Assembly: GCF_012689525.1 (NCBI RefSeq)
Contig: NZ_CP051515.1
Coordinates: 682,001-746,000, forward strand
Origin: Paraburkholderia aromaticivorans
GTDB taxonomy: Bacteria > Pseudomonadota > Gammaproteobacteria > Burkholderiales > Burkholderiaceae
Direction of reading: 5' to 3'
Length of the DNA stretch: 64,000 bases
The notes below the pieces were generated by a model. The model was not told the DNA's origin, did not search any database, and saw only the letters and a list, made by a program, of their open reading frames with translations. The position numbers were made by a program, and so were the translations under genes. How positions within the stretch are numbered: position 1 is the stretch's first letter; each line of letters begins with the position of its first letter. Below, piece after piece: positions 1 through 8,483 of the stretch.

Positions 1-336
1 CTCGAAGGACGATCGCCGATCCAGGGCGTTGTCACGACCGACTTTCCCGAGTACTGGGAGTCGCTGCAGCCGAGCGTCACCTGTAACTCGACGACTTTGC
101 TCAAGCGGCTGATTGCATCCGGGCGAGGCATTTCGTTTTTCTCGAAGCTGGCATTTCTCGACGAGCTGGCGCGTGGTGACGTGGTATGGCGGCCGCTCGA
201 CGACGTGAACGTCAACGAGCTCACCGTCGGCGTCATCACACCCAATCAGCGCGCGCTGCCTCATGTGACGCTGGAGTTCGTCGAACGTATTGTGCGGCGC
301 CTGAAACACGTCGACCTGGCGCTGCGCGACGCCTGA
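1..336 (+). CDS. LysR-family transcriptional regulator, C-terminal part (5' end outside window)
   Basis: An open frame enters at base 1 and stops with TGA at 334-336, so only the last 111 residues are present. The segment Asn-Ser-Thr-Thr-Leu-Leu-Lys-Arg-Leu followed by GRGISFFSKL is typical of the second half of a LysR effector-binding domain, where the last strands and helix close the ligand cleft. The N-terminal winged helix is not in the window, so neither the target nor the ligand can be judged. An internal ATG at 97 is not a sensible start because the homologous fold continues upstream of it. The next gene, an aldehyde dehydrogenase, is co-directional after about 190 bp. Confidence 0.75.
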   Translation, partial: LEGRSPIQGVVTTDFPEYWESLQPSVTCNSTTLLKRLIASGRGISFFSKLAFLDELARGDVVWRPLDDVNVNELTVGVITPNQRALPHVTLEFVERIVRRLKHVDLALRDA

Positions 337-525
337 TCTGAGCGTTGCCGCTGAGCGCGCTTTGCCGCGGGTAGTGCGCGATCGCATCCGGCAGCGCTTG
401 CATGCCTGGGCCTCTAGTTAGTTTGTCATCCTAAGTGGACTGTCCGTATTGCGGCAGTCCCGTCTCGACTGCCCGATCCTCCTCTGGATCGCGGTAAATC
501 GTCTTCCAATCATCAGGAACACAAC

Positions 526-1971
526 ATGGTCACTTCAGGCTATACCGATACCCGACTTCTGATCAACGGCGAGTGGTGCGACGCCGCCAGCGGCAAGACT
601 CTCGACGTCATCAATCCTGCTACCGGCAAGGCCATCGGCAAGGTGGCGCACGCCGGCATCGCCGATCTGGACCGCGCGCTGGCCGCCGCGCAGCGCGGCT
701 TCGACGCCTGGCGCAAGGTGCCGGCCAACGAGCGCGCCGCGACCATGCGCAAGGCCGCCGCGCTGGTGCGCGAGCGCGCCTCGGACATCGCCCGCCTGAT
801 GACGCTGGAACAGGGCAAACCGTTTGCCGAAGCCCGCGTCGAAATGCTGGCGTCGGCGGACATCATCGAATGGTTCGCCGACGAAGGCCGCCGTGTCTAC
901 GGCCGCATCGTGCCGTCGCGCAACCTCGCGGCGCAGCAACTGGTGCTCAAGGAACCGATCGGCCCGGTCGCCGCCTTCACGCCGTGGAACTTCCCGGTCA
1001 ACCAGGTCGTGCGCAAGCTGAGCGCCGCGCTCGCGTGCGGCTGCTCGTTCCTCGTCAAGGCACCGGAAGAAACCCCGGCGTCGCCGGCCGCACTGCTGCA
1101 GGCTTTCGTCGAAGCCGGCGTGCCGGCGGGCACGGTCGGCCTGGTGTTCGGCGACCCGGCTGAGATTTCCAGCTACCTGATTCCGCATCCGGTGATCCGC
1201 AAGGTCACGTTCACCGGCTCGACGCCGGTCGGCAAGCAACTGGCGGCACTGGCTGGCACGCACATGAAGCGCGCGACGATGGAACTGGGCGGTCATGCGC
1301 CGGTGATCGTGGCCGAAGACGCCGACGTGGCGCTCGCCGTGAAGGCTGCCGGCGGCGCGAAGTTCCGCAATGCCGGCCAGGTCTGCATCTCGCCGACGCG
1401 TTTCCTGGTGCACAACAGCCTCCGCGAAGAATTCGCCGCGGCGCTGGTCAAGCACGCCGAAAGTCTGAAGCTGGGTGACGGCCTCGCCGAAGGCACCACG
1501 CTCGGCCCGCTCGCCAACGCCCGCCGTCTCACGGCGATGAGCAAGGTGCTCGACGACGCGCGCAAGACCGGCGCCAAGGTCGAAACCGGCGGCGAACGCG
1601 TGGGCTCGGAAGGCAACTTCTTCGCGCCGACGGTGCTGACCAACGTGTCGCTCGAATCGGATGTGTTCAACAACGAGCCGTTCGGCCCGATCGCCGCGAT
1701 CCGCGGCTTCGACAAGCTCGAGGAAGCGATCGCCGAAGCGAACCGTCTGCCGTTCGGTCTCGCGGGCTACGCGTTCACGAAGTCGTTCACGAACGTGCAT
1801 CTGCTGTCGCAGCAACTGGAAGTCGGCATGCTGTGGATCAACCAGCCGGCCACACCGTCGCCGGAAATGCCGTTCGGCGGCGTGAAGGATTCGGGCTACG
1901 GTTCGGAAGGCGGTCCGGAAGCGATGGAAGCTTATGTGGTGACCAAGGCCGTGTCGGTCACAGCGGCATAG
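526..1971 (+). CDS. NAD(P)-dependent aldehyde dehydrogenase, succinate-semialdehyde dehydrogenase-like
   Basis: This is a 481-residue soluble aldehyde dehydrogenase of normal length. It has the FTPWNFP nucleotide-site motif near residue 151, the catalytic general base Glu253 in MELGGHAP, the nucleophile Cys287 in AGQVCIS, and the NEPFGP and PFGG motifs near the C-terminus. It should oxidise an aldehyde to the acid with NAD(P)+. Overall it looks like the GabD/alpha-ketoglutaric-semialdehyde group, but the substrate cannot be fixed from sequence. The start is an ATG after CATCAGGAACACAAC. It stands alone between a LysR gene end and a LysR-like fragment, so local regulation by one of those is plausible but unproven. 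Confidence 0.85.
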   Translation: MVTSGYTDTRLLINGEWCDAASGKTLDVINPATGKAIGKVAHAGIADLDRALAAAQRGFDAWRKVPANERAATMRKAAALVRERASDIARLMTLEQGKPFAEARVEMLASADIIEWFADEGRRVYGRIVPSRNLAAQQLVLKEPIGPVAAFTPWNFPVNQVVRKLSAALACGCSFLVKAPEETPASPAALLQAFVEAGVPAGTVGLVFGDPAEISSYLIPHPVIRKVTFTGSTPVGKQLAALAGTHMKRATMELGGHAPVIVAEDADVALAVKAAGGAKFRNAGQVCISPTRFLVHNSLREEFAAALVKHAESLKLGDGLAEGTTLGPLANARRLTAMSKVLDDARKTGAKVETGGERVGSEGNFFAPTVLTNVSLESDVFNNEPFGPIAAIRGFDKLEEAIAEANRLPFGLAGYAFTKSFTNVHLLSQQLEVGMLWINQPATPSPEMPFGGVKDSGYGSEGGPEAMEAYVVTKAVSVTAA

Positions 1972-1993
1972 CGGTGACCGGTCGGCGCTCGGT

Positions 1994-2203
1994 TTGATAC
2001 GAGGCGCGCCGAGGAGGGGGCGTGCGCAGATTCGCGACGCCTATCCTGGGCGCGAGTTGGTCGCGCTGGAACTGGAGATGCCCGAGGCAAGCCGGGCCGT
2101 CGGCTATACCGTGCGTACCGACTGGCTCGGCACGGCTGTGCAGCAGGCATTTGTCGAGGTTCCGCGCGGAGAATGCGCGGCCGAATCCAACTACGAGCCG
2201 TGA
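1994..2203 (+). pseudogene. LysR effector-domain tail fragment
   Basis: A short frame just after the aldehyde dehydrogenase encodes AVGYTVRTDWLGTAVQQAF, preceded by LELEMPEA. This matches the last strand and helix of many LysR effector domains (a GYTVRADWLPTPVQAAF-type tail). No helix-turn-helix or other upstream LysR part precedes it, so I read it as the 3' remnant of a lost regulator. It could instead be a chance small frame; there is no clear ribosome-binding site. Confidence 0.4.
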
Positions 2204-2277
2204 CCGCCGGCCGCGGCGCGAAACGGCGGTTCGCGGGTAAACCCGATTAGGGAATTTGCATAAAATTAAAATATTGA

Positions 2278-2290
2278 CGTTAAATTAACG
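2278..2290. promoter_or_regulatory. Perfect palindrome CGTTAA-A-TTAACG in the ABC-operon promoter region
   Basis: The 13-bp palindrome lies in an AT-rich pocket (about 2250-2292) that stands out from the GC-rich surroundings. It overlaps a possible -35 hexamer TTGACG at 2274-2279 and lies about 70 bp upstream of the binding-protein start. The position is that of an operator for the 2358-6732 operon. The regulator is unknown; the XRE-cupin gene at 6767-7420 is the nearest candidate. Confidence 0.45.
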
Positions 2291-2357
2291 AACGACTACC
2301 TTTCTCTCTAATGCGACGGAATACCCGGGGCGCAGCAATCGCGACGAGAGAGTTGCC

Positions 2358-3155
2358 ATGTCACACACCCTGTTTCGACGTTTTCGAGGATTGGTCAGCT
2401 GCGCCCTGACGGCGACGGCATTGGTCATGTCGGCGCCCGCCTTTTCGGCCGGCGACACGCTGAGAGTCGCAACGGAGGGCACGTATCCGCCGTGGAGCTT
2501 CAAGGACGCCTCCGGCCAGCTTCAGGGCTTCGACGTGGATATTGCGAATGCCCTTTGCGCACAGATGAAGATGAAATGCCAGATCGTTGCGCAAGCGTGG
2601 GACGGCATCATTCCTGGTCTTCAGGCCAATCGATATGACGCCATCGTCGCGTCGATGTCGACGACGCCTGCGCGACGCAAACAGGTTCTGTTCACCAACA
2701 AGTACAAGGACACGACCTCCAGTTTTATCGCTGCAAAAGACAGCGGGATCAAGGACGTCTCGGCCGCGGCACTGAAGGGAAAGCGCATCGGCGTCCAACG
2801 CGGCTCCTCCCAGCACCAGTGGCTCGTCGCCAACGGTTACGACAAGGCGGCCTCACTCGTGCTGTATGACGACACCCGTCAGCCGGAACTGGACCTCGTC
2901 GCGGGCCGTGTCGACCTCATCATCGGTAATAAGGCGACGTTCTATTCCGACTTCTTCAAACGGCCCGACTCGAAGGACTTCGCTTTCATCGGACCTGAAT
3001 TCAAAGGCGGGGTGCTCGGGGACGGAAACGCCATTGCAGTTCGCCTCGACGACGCCGAGCTCTGCAATCGTATTAACGCAGCGTTGGCCGTAATCATGGC
3101 GAACGGCACCTATGACCAGATCAGAAAGAAGTACTTCCCTTTCTCTCTGATGTAA
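2358..3155 (+). CDS. Polar amino-acid ABC transporter substrate-binding protein (HisJ/ArgT type)
   Basis: This 265-residue periplasmic binding protein has a clear signal peptide: a basic start, a hydrophobic stretch to about residue 28 and cleavage near APAFSA/GD. The mature part begins LRVATEGTYPPWSFKD and continues GFDVDIANALC, the signature of family-3 binding proteins for polar amino acids. Later motifs include GKRIGVQRGSS and a conserved IRKKYFPF tail. It should capture an amino acid or derivative and deliver it to the permease pair encoded 13 and 700 bp downstream. The ligand is not predictable from sequence, and the BacA-like genes in the same operon raise the possibility of an unusual amino acid. 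Confidence 0.9.
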   Translation: MSHTLFRRFRGLVSCALTATALVMSAPAFSAGDTLRVATEGTYPPWSFKDASGQLQGFDVDIANALCAQMKMKCQIVAQAWDGIIPGLQANRYDAIVASMSTTPARRKQVLFTNKYKDTTSSFIAAKDSGIKDVSAAALKGKRIGVQRGSSQHQWLVANGYDKAASLVLYDDTRQPELDLVAGRVDLIIGNKATFYSDFFKRPDSKDFAFIGPEFKGGVLGDGNAIAVRLDDAELCNRINAALAVIMANGTYDQIRKKYFPFSLM

Positions 3156-3168
3156 TGCGGGAGCCAGC

Positions 3169-3846
3169 ATGGTCAACTTCACTCTGAACGGTTATGGCGG
3201 ACTCATTCTGCTTGGGGCCCTGACGACGCTGCTGGTCGCACTCGCGGCCACGGCGATCGGCTCGGTAATCGGGATTCTCATGGCAGCCGCGAAGCTGTCT
3301 CCGGTGCGGATTCTCAGGCAGTTCGCCGGGGCATACACGACCACCATACGAGGTGTTCCGGACCTGCTGGTCATTTTTCTCGTGTACTACGGCGGCAGCG
3401 CAACCCTTTCTCATGTCCTGGGCCGGTCCATCGAAATCAATGCGTTCGGTGCAGGCGCCGTGTCGCTGGGACTGGTGTTCGGGGCCTATGCGACGGAAAT
3501 CTTCCGGGGCGCAATTCTGGAAGTTCCGCGCGGCCAGTTTGAAGCCTCTGCAGCGCTGGGATTGACGGGCGCCGGGAGCTTTGTCTACGTCATTGCGCCG
3601 CAAGCGTGGCGCCTCGCCGTCCCTGCTTTCGGGAATCAGTTGACCGTATTGCTAAAAGAAACTGCGCTGGTCTCGCTGGTCGGCCTGGAAGATTTGATGC
3701 GACGTACAGGCTTTGCCGTCGAGGCGACAAATCGCCCGTTTTTCTTCTACCTGGTTGCCGGCGTGCTGTACTTTGTTCTCAGCTTCGCAATGACAAACGT
3801 TTTCAGCACGGTTCGTCGCAAGACGTCGACCGCATTGGCGAGGTGA
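3169..3846 (+). CDS. Amino-acid ABC transporter permease (HisQ type)
   Basis: This is a 225-residue inner-membrane protein with about five hydrophobic helices and the HisQ/HisM-type coupling region (ASAALGLTGAGSFVYVIAPQAWRLAVP, residues about 125-150) that docks onto the ATPase. The sequence TTTIRGVPDLLVIFLVYYGG is characteristic of the family. It starts 13 bp after the binding-protein stop, and only 3 bp separate it from the second permease, so the two are surely co-transcribed and probably form a heterodimeric channel. Confidence 0.88.
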   Translation: MVNFTLNGYGGLILLGALTTLLVALAATAIGSVIGILMAAAKLSPVRILRQFAGAYTTTIRGVPDLLVIFLVYYGGSATLSHVLGRSIEINAFGAGAVSLGLVFGAYATEIFRGAILEVPRGQFEASAALGLTGAGSFVYVIAPQAWRLAVPAFGNQLTVLLKETALVSLVGLEDLMRRTGFAVEATNRPFFFYLVAGVLYFVLSFAMTNVFSTVRRKTSTALAR

Positions 3847-3849
3847 CGC

Positions 3850-4617
3850 ATGTTTGACTTCTCGTTGCTCATTTCGAGCTTTCCGCGTCTGCTGGCTGCC
3901 TTGCCCGTCACGCTGGAGCTGTTTGCCGCCATCGTGGTGGTGGGGCTCATTGTGGGCGTGCCCACGGCGCTCGTGGGATTGAGCTCGTCCAGGGTTCTGA
4001 GCGGTAGCGTCAAGTTTTATATCGGCGCATTCCGCGGTACACCGGCTCTCGTGCAATTGTTCTTTCTTTACTACGGATTTGGCCAGTTCTCCTTTATTCG
4101 ACATTCCGTAGTCTGGCCGCTCTTGCGTGACCCATTCACCTGCGCGGTCATTGCCTTGGGGTTGAATTCGGGCGCGTACACGGCGCGCATTCTGATGGGG
4201 GCGCTGTCTGCCGTGCCCAAAGGCATCGTCGAAGCTGCCGAGGCGCTAGGGTTGAGTCGAGCTTCCGTACTCACTCGCATCAAAGCGCCCATTGCCATTC
4301 GTATTGCAATCCCCGCGTATGCGAACGAAACGATTCTGAACCTGAAGGCGACGTCGCTGGCGTCGACGGTGACCATCATGGAATTGACGGGGACGTCGAA
4401 GCTGCTGGTAAGTGAAACCTATGCACCCTATGAGATTTTCGTCGGCGCTGGATTGATCTATCTCGCGATGACGTTTTTCCTCTCGCACGCGTTTCGGATT
4501 CTCGAGTTGAACATTGCGCGCAGAACAGGGAAGGACGTCGACATAGTCAATTCCCGGAAGCCCAGGCAAGCGGCGATGCAGAAGTCTTCAGATTCTGGAG
4601 ACGCTCACGCAACCTAG
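3850..4617 (+). CDS. Amino-acid ABC transporter permease (HisM type)
   Basis: This 255-residue membrane protein is paralogous to the preceding permease. It has the YIGAFRGTPALVQLFFLYYGFG entry motif and the EAAEALGLSRASVLTRIKAPIAIRIAIP coupling loop. About 20 hydrophilic residues follow the last helix. It completes the transmembrane part of the transporter with the HisQ-type partner. It starts 3 bp after the previous stop codon. Confidence 0.88.
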   Translation: MFDFSLLISSFPRLLAALPVTLELFAAIVVVGLIVGVPTALVGLSSSRVLSGSVKFYIGAFRGTPALVQLFFLYYGFGQFSFIRHSVVWPLLRDPFTCAVIALGLNSGAYTARILMGALSAVPKGIVEAAEALGLSRASVLTRIKAPIAIRIAIPAYANETILNLKATSLASTVTIMELTGTSKLLVSETYAPYEIFVGAGLIYLAMTFFLSHAFRILELNIARRTGKDVDIVNSRKPRQAAMQKSSDSGDAHAT

Positions 4618-4677
4618 TCCTCGTATAGCGCATCTTTAAAGGTGGATTCATGCTCCCGAGTCCCCTACGCAAGGTTA

Positions 4678-5298
4678 ATGGAGAAACACAAATTGCTTCG
4701 GTTTCTGACACTTGGACCCACTGGTAGCAATCACGAGTTCGTGACTGCCCGATACATTCAACATCACGGTCTGGAAGAACGGGCGTCGATGGCTCTCGTG
4801 TTGAGCTTTGAAGAAGCAGCACGCATGGTGATCGACGGCGAGGGCGACTATATCGTCCAGGTTGCAGTCCATCCTTCGACGGCTGACATCGTTGCGAAAT
4901 ACCGCAAACAGCTTTTCGTCATCGATGCATTCGTCTCTGCCAGCCAGGACATGGCGGTGGTAACTCGCGTCGACGTCGACACACCGCGCACGCTCGCACT
5001 TCAGCCAGCCACGCGGGACTATGTCAACACAGATGGACTCACGCTCATTCCGGAGACATCGACGGCATCGGTTGCGAATGGGCTTCTCTCGGGCAAATAC
5101 GAGAGCGGTCTGACGTACTCGTCCCTTGCTACCGGGAACCCCACCCGCTTCAGAATCGACGAGCAGATCGGTACGGTCGACGACCCCTGGATTGTCTATG
5201 GCCGTGAGCGGCTGTCCGACGGCCAGGTTGTCGCCTGGAAAGAGAGCCCGGCGGCTCAAGCATTCCATGCCCAGACACTCACGCGGCTCGACACCTGA
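4678..5298 (+). CDS. BacA/prephenate-dehydratase-like protein, copy 1
   Basis: This 206-residue cytosolic protein carries FLTLGPTGSNHEFVTARYI at the N-terminus and DDPWIVYGRE near residue 175. The LGP-x-G-[ST]-x-x-E motif is shared with the catalytic domain of prephenate dehydratase and, at this length and with the W-x-[VL]-[YF]-G ending, more closely with BacA, the prephenate decarboxylase of bacilysin synthesis. There is no ACT regulatory domain. It is a paralogue of the protein at 6127-6732. I chose the ATG at 4678 over an in-frame GTG at 4642 because it gives an N-terminus matching the paralogue. It lies between the permease and ATPase genes of an ABC transporter. It could be an enzyme on a prephenate-like compound or a ligand-binding relative; the family resemblance is seen by eye only. 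Confidence 0.65.
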   Translation: MEKHKLLRFLTLGPTGSNHEFVTARYIQHHGLEERASMALVLSFEEAARMVIDGEGDYIVQVAVHPSTADIVAKYRKQLFVIDAFVSASQDMAVVTRVDVDTPRTLALQPATRDYVNTDGLTLIPETSTASVANGLLSGKYESGLTYSSLATGNPTRFRIDEQIGTVDDPWIVYGRERLSDGQVVAWKESPAAQAFHAQTLTRLDT

Positions 5299-5327
5299 GC
5301 CGCACGAAAATGCACAGGACCTTCGCT

Positions 5328-6083
5328 ATGAATACGATCCCGAACAGCGAATTCGCGATATCTATCAACGGACTCTCAAAGAGTTTCGGCGAGTTCAATG
5401 TACTTAATTCTATTTCGCTGAATGTCCGAAGAGGCGAAAAGATTGTTCTGTGCGGACCGTCCGGCTCCGGAAAATCGACACTGATTCGCTGCGTCAACCG
5501 ACTGGAGAGGCACGATTCGGGCGATGTTCACGTCGACGGAATCGAACTCACCGACGATGTGAAACACGTACGCAGGGTACGTGCTGATGTCGGCATGGTG
5601 TTTCAGCATTTCAATCTGTTCCCGCACATGACGGTGCTGGAAAACTGCACGTTGGCTCCCATGCGTGTTCGTGGTCTGAAGCGGAAAGAGGCCGAAGCAC
5701 GCGCCCTTGAAATGCTCGAACGCGTTCGCGTGGCGAGTCATGCGGGGAAATATCCCTCTCAGCTTTCCGGCGGCCAACAGCAGCGGGTGGCTATTGCAAG
5801 AGCGCTTTGCATGTCGCCCACTATCATGCTGCTCGACGAACCGACGTCGGCGCTCGACCCGGAGATGGTCAGGGAGGTGCTCGACACGCTGACGCTGCTT
5901 GCGCAAGACGGCATGACCATGCTTTGCGTCACACACGAAATGGGATTTGCAAGGGCGGTGGCCGACCGCATTCTGTTCATGGACCAGGGAGAAATCGTGG
6001 AAGACAACGAACCTGGTTGCTTCTTTGACGCGCCGAAGACTGAGCGAGCGAGGCGATTTCTCAGTCAGATGATTCACAAGTGA
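5328..6083 (+). CDS. Amino-acid ABC transporter ATP-binding protein (GlnQ/HisP type)
   Basis: This 251-residue ATPase has Walker A GPSGSGKST, the Q-loop VFQHFNLFPHMTVLEN, signature LSGGQQQR, Walker B IMLLDEPTSALDPE and the switch histidine in VTHEMGFAR. This is the standard polar amino-acid transporter ATPase; GlnQ-type proteins are about 240-255 residues. The ATG at 5328 has an AGGA sequence about 9 bp upstream, whereas an in-frame ATG at 5310 has none, so I prefer 5328. It powers the HisQ/HisM-type permeases encoded upstream. The gene is flanked on both sides by BacA-like paralogues. Confidence 0.9.
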   Translation: MNTIPNSEFAISINGLSKSFGEFNVLNSISLNVRRGEKIVLCGPSGSGKSTLIRCVNRLERHDSGDVHVDGIELTDDVKHVRRVRADVGMVFQHFNLFPHMTVLENCTLAPMRVRGLKRKEAEARALEMLERVRVASHAGKYPSQLSGGQQQRVAIARALCMSPTIMLLDEPTSALDPEMVREVLDTLTLLAQDGMTMLCVTHEMGFARAVADRILFMDQGEIVEDNEPGCFFDAPKTERARRFLSQMIHK

Positions 6084-6126
6084 ATACGTAACGTCGAACA
6101 CACGCGCGAATTTTAAGGAGTAAAGC

Positions 6127-6732
6127 ATGGCCGCAATCCGATTTGGCACCCTCGGTCCATCCGGAACGAACCACGAGTATGTGACTCGTCGTTACATTGA
6201 ATTCCACGGACTTGAGGCGCAAGTCAAACTCTTTGATAACTTTGACGATGCGCTAGCTGCGTTTGACGCCGACGAAATCGACTATCTGATTCAATGCGCG
6301 GTTCATCCCGATACCCCGCGGGTGATGGGCAGTAACTTCCGTGAGCGGTTCGTTGTCGACACCTTCATCTCGCCGAGTCAGACATTGGCGATTCTCACGC
6401 GTAAGGACGTGGGCAAGCCGGAAACCATCTCGCTTGTTTCCCCCGCAACCGATGACTACGCGGATCTCGGCGCGTATTCCAAGCTGATTCCCGCAGTCTC
6501 GATTCCGGTGGCCTTCGAACGACTGATGAAGGGAGAATGTGATTCCGCTCTGGTCTATCGATACTATTTCGATTCGCAACCGGAGACGCTGCGAGTGGAT
6601 GCCACTATCGGTTCGCCCGATGACGCCTGGATTGTGTACGGCCGGGAGCGTGTTGGAGCGGGAGAGATTGTCGCCAGTCGAGAGAGCGCGGTGGCAAAGC
6701 AATTCGCGGAACTGCAGCGGTCGCAACGATAA
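6127..6732 (+). CDS. BacA/prephenate-dehydratase-like protein, copy 2
   Basis: A 201-residue paralogue of the 4678-5298 product. It begins RFGTLGPSGTNHEYVTRRYI and has DDAWIVYGRE near residue 173; spacing and length match copy 1 throughout. A strong AAGGAG lies 7 bp upstream of the ATG. The LGP-x-G-T-x-x-E motif places it with prephenate dehydratase catalytic domains and BacA-type decarboxylases, again with no ACT domain. It is the last gene of the transporter operon. Two such genes around one ATPase suggest a heteromeric pair or two successive steps on the imported compound. Substrate and activity are unknown. Confidence 0.65.
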   Translation: MAAIRFGTLGPSGTNHEYVTRRYIEFHGLEAQVKLFDNFDDALAAFDADEIDYLIQCAVHPDTPRVMGSNFRERFVVDTFISPSQTLAILTRKDVGKPETISLVSPATDDYADLGAYSKLIPAVSIPVAFERLMKGECDSALVYRYYFDSQPETLRVDATIGSPDDAWIVYGRERVGAGEIVASRESAVAKQFAELQRSQR

Positions 6733-6766
6733 ACCGACACGTGCGAGAGGGTATGTCCTCGATCTT

Positions 6767-7420
6767 CTAGCTGTATTCCCGAATGTTGAAAAACACCGCG
6801 AGAAACTTGACCGGTACGCTCTCGATTTCTTCCGGACCATGCGCCGCATTCGGGTCGAACAGCAGACTGTCGCCGGGTTTCAGGTCGTAGAGCCGATTGG
6901 CGTATCGATATTTCATCTTGCCTTCGAGTACGTGAAGGAACTGAATACCCGTTGTCTGATGGGTAGACCACGGCTGGGATTCTTCGTCGAGAGTAACGAC
7001 ATACGGTTCCACGGAAAGATTCCCCGACAATACGTGGCCAACGAGCCGATAGATGTGGCCATACGATGAACCTTCCCTGTCCACCGTCACGCCTTGTCCC
7101 GCAGGGACGAACGAGCAGTCGTGGCGTTCACTCTGGTCGACGAAAAAGCGCGATACGGGTTTGCCCAACGCATTGGCGAGCCGCGTAAGCGTTTCTATCG
7201 ACGGAGTAGCCGTGCCTTTTTCGATTCTCGAGAGCATCGAATGGGAAATGCCGGCCATTTTCGCGAGGGTGCCCGACGCGATTCCTGCTGAGGTTCGGAA
7301 GGCGTGAATCTGTGCAGCCAGAGCACGGGACACTTTCTCCACTGCGGGGTCCGTCTGCTTCTCTGTTACCTCGATGTCCGGAGATTCTTCAGCGGGTGGC
7401 TGACTCTGATTTTTTGGCAT
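6767..7420 (-). CDS. XRE-family regulator with C-terminal cupin domain
   Basis: The 217-residue product has a helix-turn-helix (residues about 30-85: IHAFRTSAGIASGTLAKMAGISHSMLSRIEKG is the core) followed by a small beta-barrel cupin (about 135-205, with GIQFLHVLEGKMKYRYAN and LKPGDSLLFDPNAAHG). Such HTH-cupin proteins (SutR/PuuR-like) sense small metabolites and repress nearby catabolic genes. I start at the ATG at 7420 (MPKNQSQ) rather than farther upstream, because upstream residues are unstructured and the family starts near here. It converges on the ABC operon and diverges from the GNAT-RidA pair, so either could be its target. Confidence 0.85.
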   Translation of the reverse strand: MPKNQSQPPAEESPDIEVTEKQTDPAVEKVSRALAAQIHAFRTSAGIASGTLAKMAGISHSMLSRIEKGTATPSIETLTRLANALGKPVSRFFVDQSERHDCSFVPAGQGVTVDREGSSYGHIYRLVGHVLSGNLSVEPYVVTLDEESQPWSTHQTTGIQFLHVLEGKMKYRYANRLYDLKPGDSLLFDPNAAHGPEEIESVPVKFLAVFFNIREYS

Positions 7421-7549
7421 GGTGCCTTCAGTAAACGAGCAGTTCGAAGATGACGACGTGTTGCCATTATATGAGGCATTGCCGCGGATGAGTGCCACGT
7501 CAACGGCTTTTTGGCGGCGCCGCGCGAGATAGTAAAGGAGCTTGCCTTG

Positions 7550-7996
7550 ATGCGTATTCGCCCTGTTGCACCGACGGATGCACGTTCCGTTGCGCACCTT
7601 GTGGAGGAGCTTCTAGTGGAGCTTCACAATGGCGAACTCGAACCCGCGGACCGAGTGTCTGTCGCTGAAGCCGTTCTGACCCAAACGAGTCGCAGCTTCG
7701 GATATCTGGCGCTCGATGGCGATAGTCCGGTGGGCGTGCTGCTCATGACAGAAGGAATGGCAATATACGCGGGCGGTGCCTTCGGACAGATTACCGAGCT
7801 CTACGTCCGGCCGGAATGGCGGTCTGGTGGATTAGCCGCGGCGCTGGTGCGCGAAGCCGCGAAGTTCGGCAAGGAACGCGGATGGAAACGACTCGACGTG
7901 GGCGCTCCTGGCCAACCGCGTTGGGCGCGGACGTTGGCGTTCTATTTGTCCGCGAGTTTCATCGAGGTTGGACCACGGTTGCGTCTTGACTTGTAA
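7550..7996 (+). CDS. GNAT-family N-acetyltransferase
   Basis: This 148-residue protein has the GNAT fold, including ITELYVRPEWRSGGLAAALV (motif A, acetyl-CoA pyrophosphate loop, near residue 85) and a terminal hydrophobic strand FIEVGPRLRLDL. The ATG at 7550 is preceded by AAAGGAG at a 9-bp spacing, which decides the start over an upstream in-frame ATG at 7511. It would acetylate a small amine, and the position beside an amino-acid transporter and a RidA gene fits amino-acid-derived chemistry. It is followed 56 bp later by the RidA gene and is divergent from the XRE-cupin regulator. Confidence 0.8.
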   Translation: MRIRPVAPTDARSVAHLVEELLVELHNGELEPADRVSVAEAVLTQTSRSFGYLALDGDSPVGVLLMTEGMAIYAGGAFGQITELYVRPEWRSGGLAAALVREAAKFGKERGWKRLDVGAPGQPRWARTLAFYLSASFIEVGPRLRLDL

Positions 7997-8052
7997 TGCT
8001 GTCCGTCGGGCCAATTGGCAGCACCCGAACACGAACTTCGCCGAGGTTAAAG

Positions 8053-8466
8053 ATGAGCAAGATTGAGCGCCTGCGATTGCCCGAGAACGAACCAACGTTC
8101 GGCGGCAACAAGATTTTCGACCTTTTCCAGTATTCGCCCGCCGTGTCGGCGAACGGTCTGGTCTTCATTGCGGGGCAGGTCGGGTTGCGAGCGGACGGCA
8201 CCATTCCCGTGTCGCCTGAAGAGCAAATTGAGTTGGCGTTCAAGCGCGCCGAAGTCATTCTTCAGAATCTCGGTCTCGACTTCACCGACCTCGTCGAACT
8301 GGTTTCGTATCACGTGGATACAGCGTCACAACTTGGTGATTTCCGGGCCGTGAAGGAGCGTTACATCCGCTCCGACTTCCCTGCGTGGACGATTCTCGGT
8401 GTGGCATCGCTGGCGCGTCCCGAGTTGTTAATCGAGATCAAGATGGTCGCGGCGTTGAGGAAATAA
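8053..8466 (+). CDS. RidA/YjgF-family protein (enamine/imine deaminase)
   Basis: The 137-residue product matches the RidA fold. It begins with an FQYSPAVSANGLVFIAGQVG motif, has the middle strand LVELVSYHVD, and ends with the RPELLIEIKMVAAL motif including the arginine used by RidA to bind the carboxylate of 2-imino acids. It should hydrolyse reactive enamine/imine intermediates made by PLP or flavin enzymes. It starts at ATG 8053 (MSKIERL), 56 bp after the GNAT gene, and is probably in the same transcript. This fits a small amino-acid catabolic or detoxification unit under the XRE-cupin regulator. Confidence 0.85.
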   Translation: MSKIERLRLPENEPTFGGNKIFDLFQYSPAVSANGLVFIAGQVGLRADGTIPVSPEEQIELAFKRAEVILQNLGLDFTDLVELVSYHVDTASQLGDFRAVKERYIRSDFPAWTILGVASLARPELLIEIKMVAALRK

Positions 8467-8483
8467 CGCCGAAAGCGCGACAC

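Noticed and set aside
4678..6732. Phenylalanine biosynthesis (true PheA)
   Set aside because: The two proteins lack an ACT domain and chorismate mutase part, occur as a pair in a transport operon, and are closer in length and ending to BacA.
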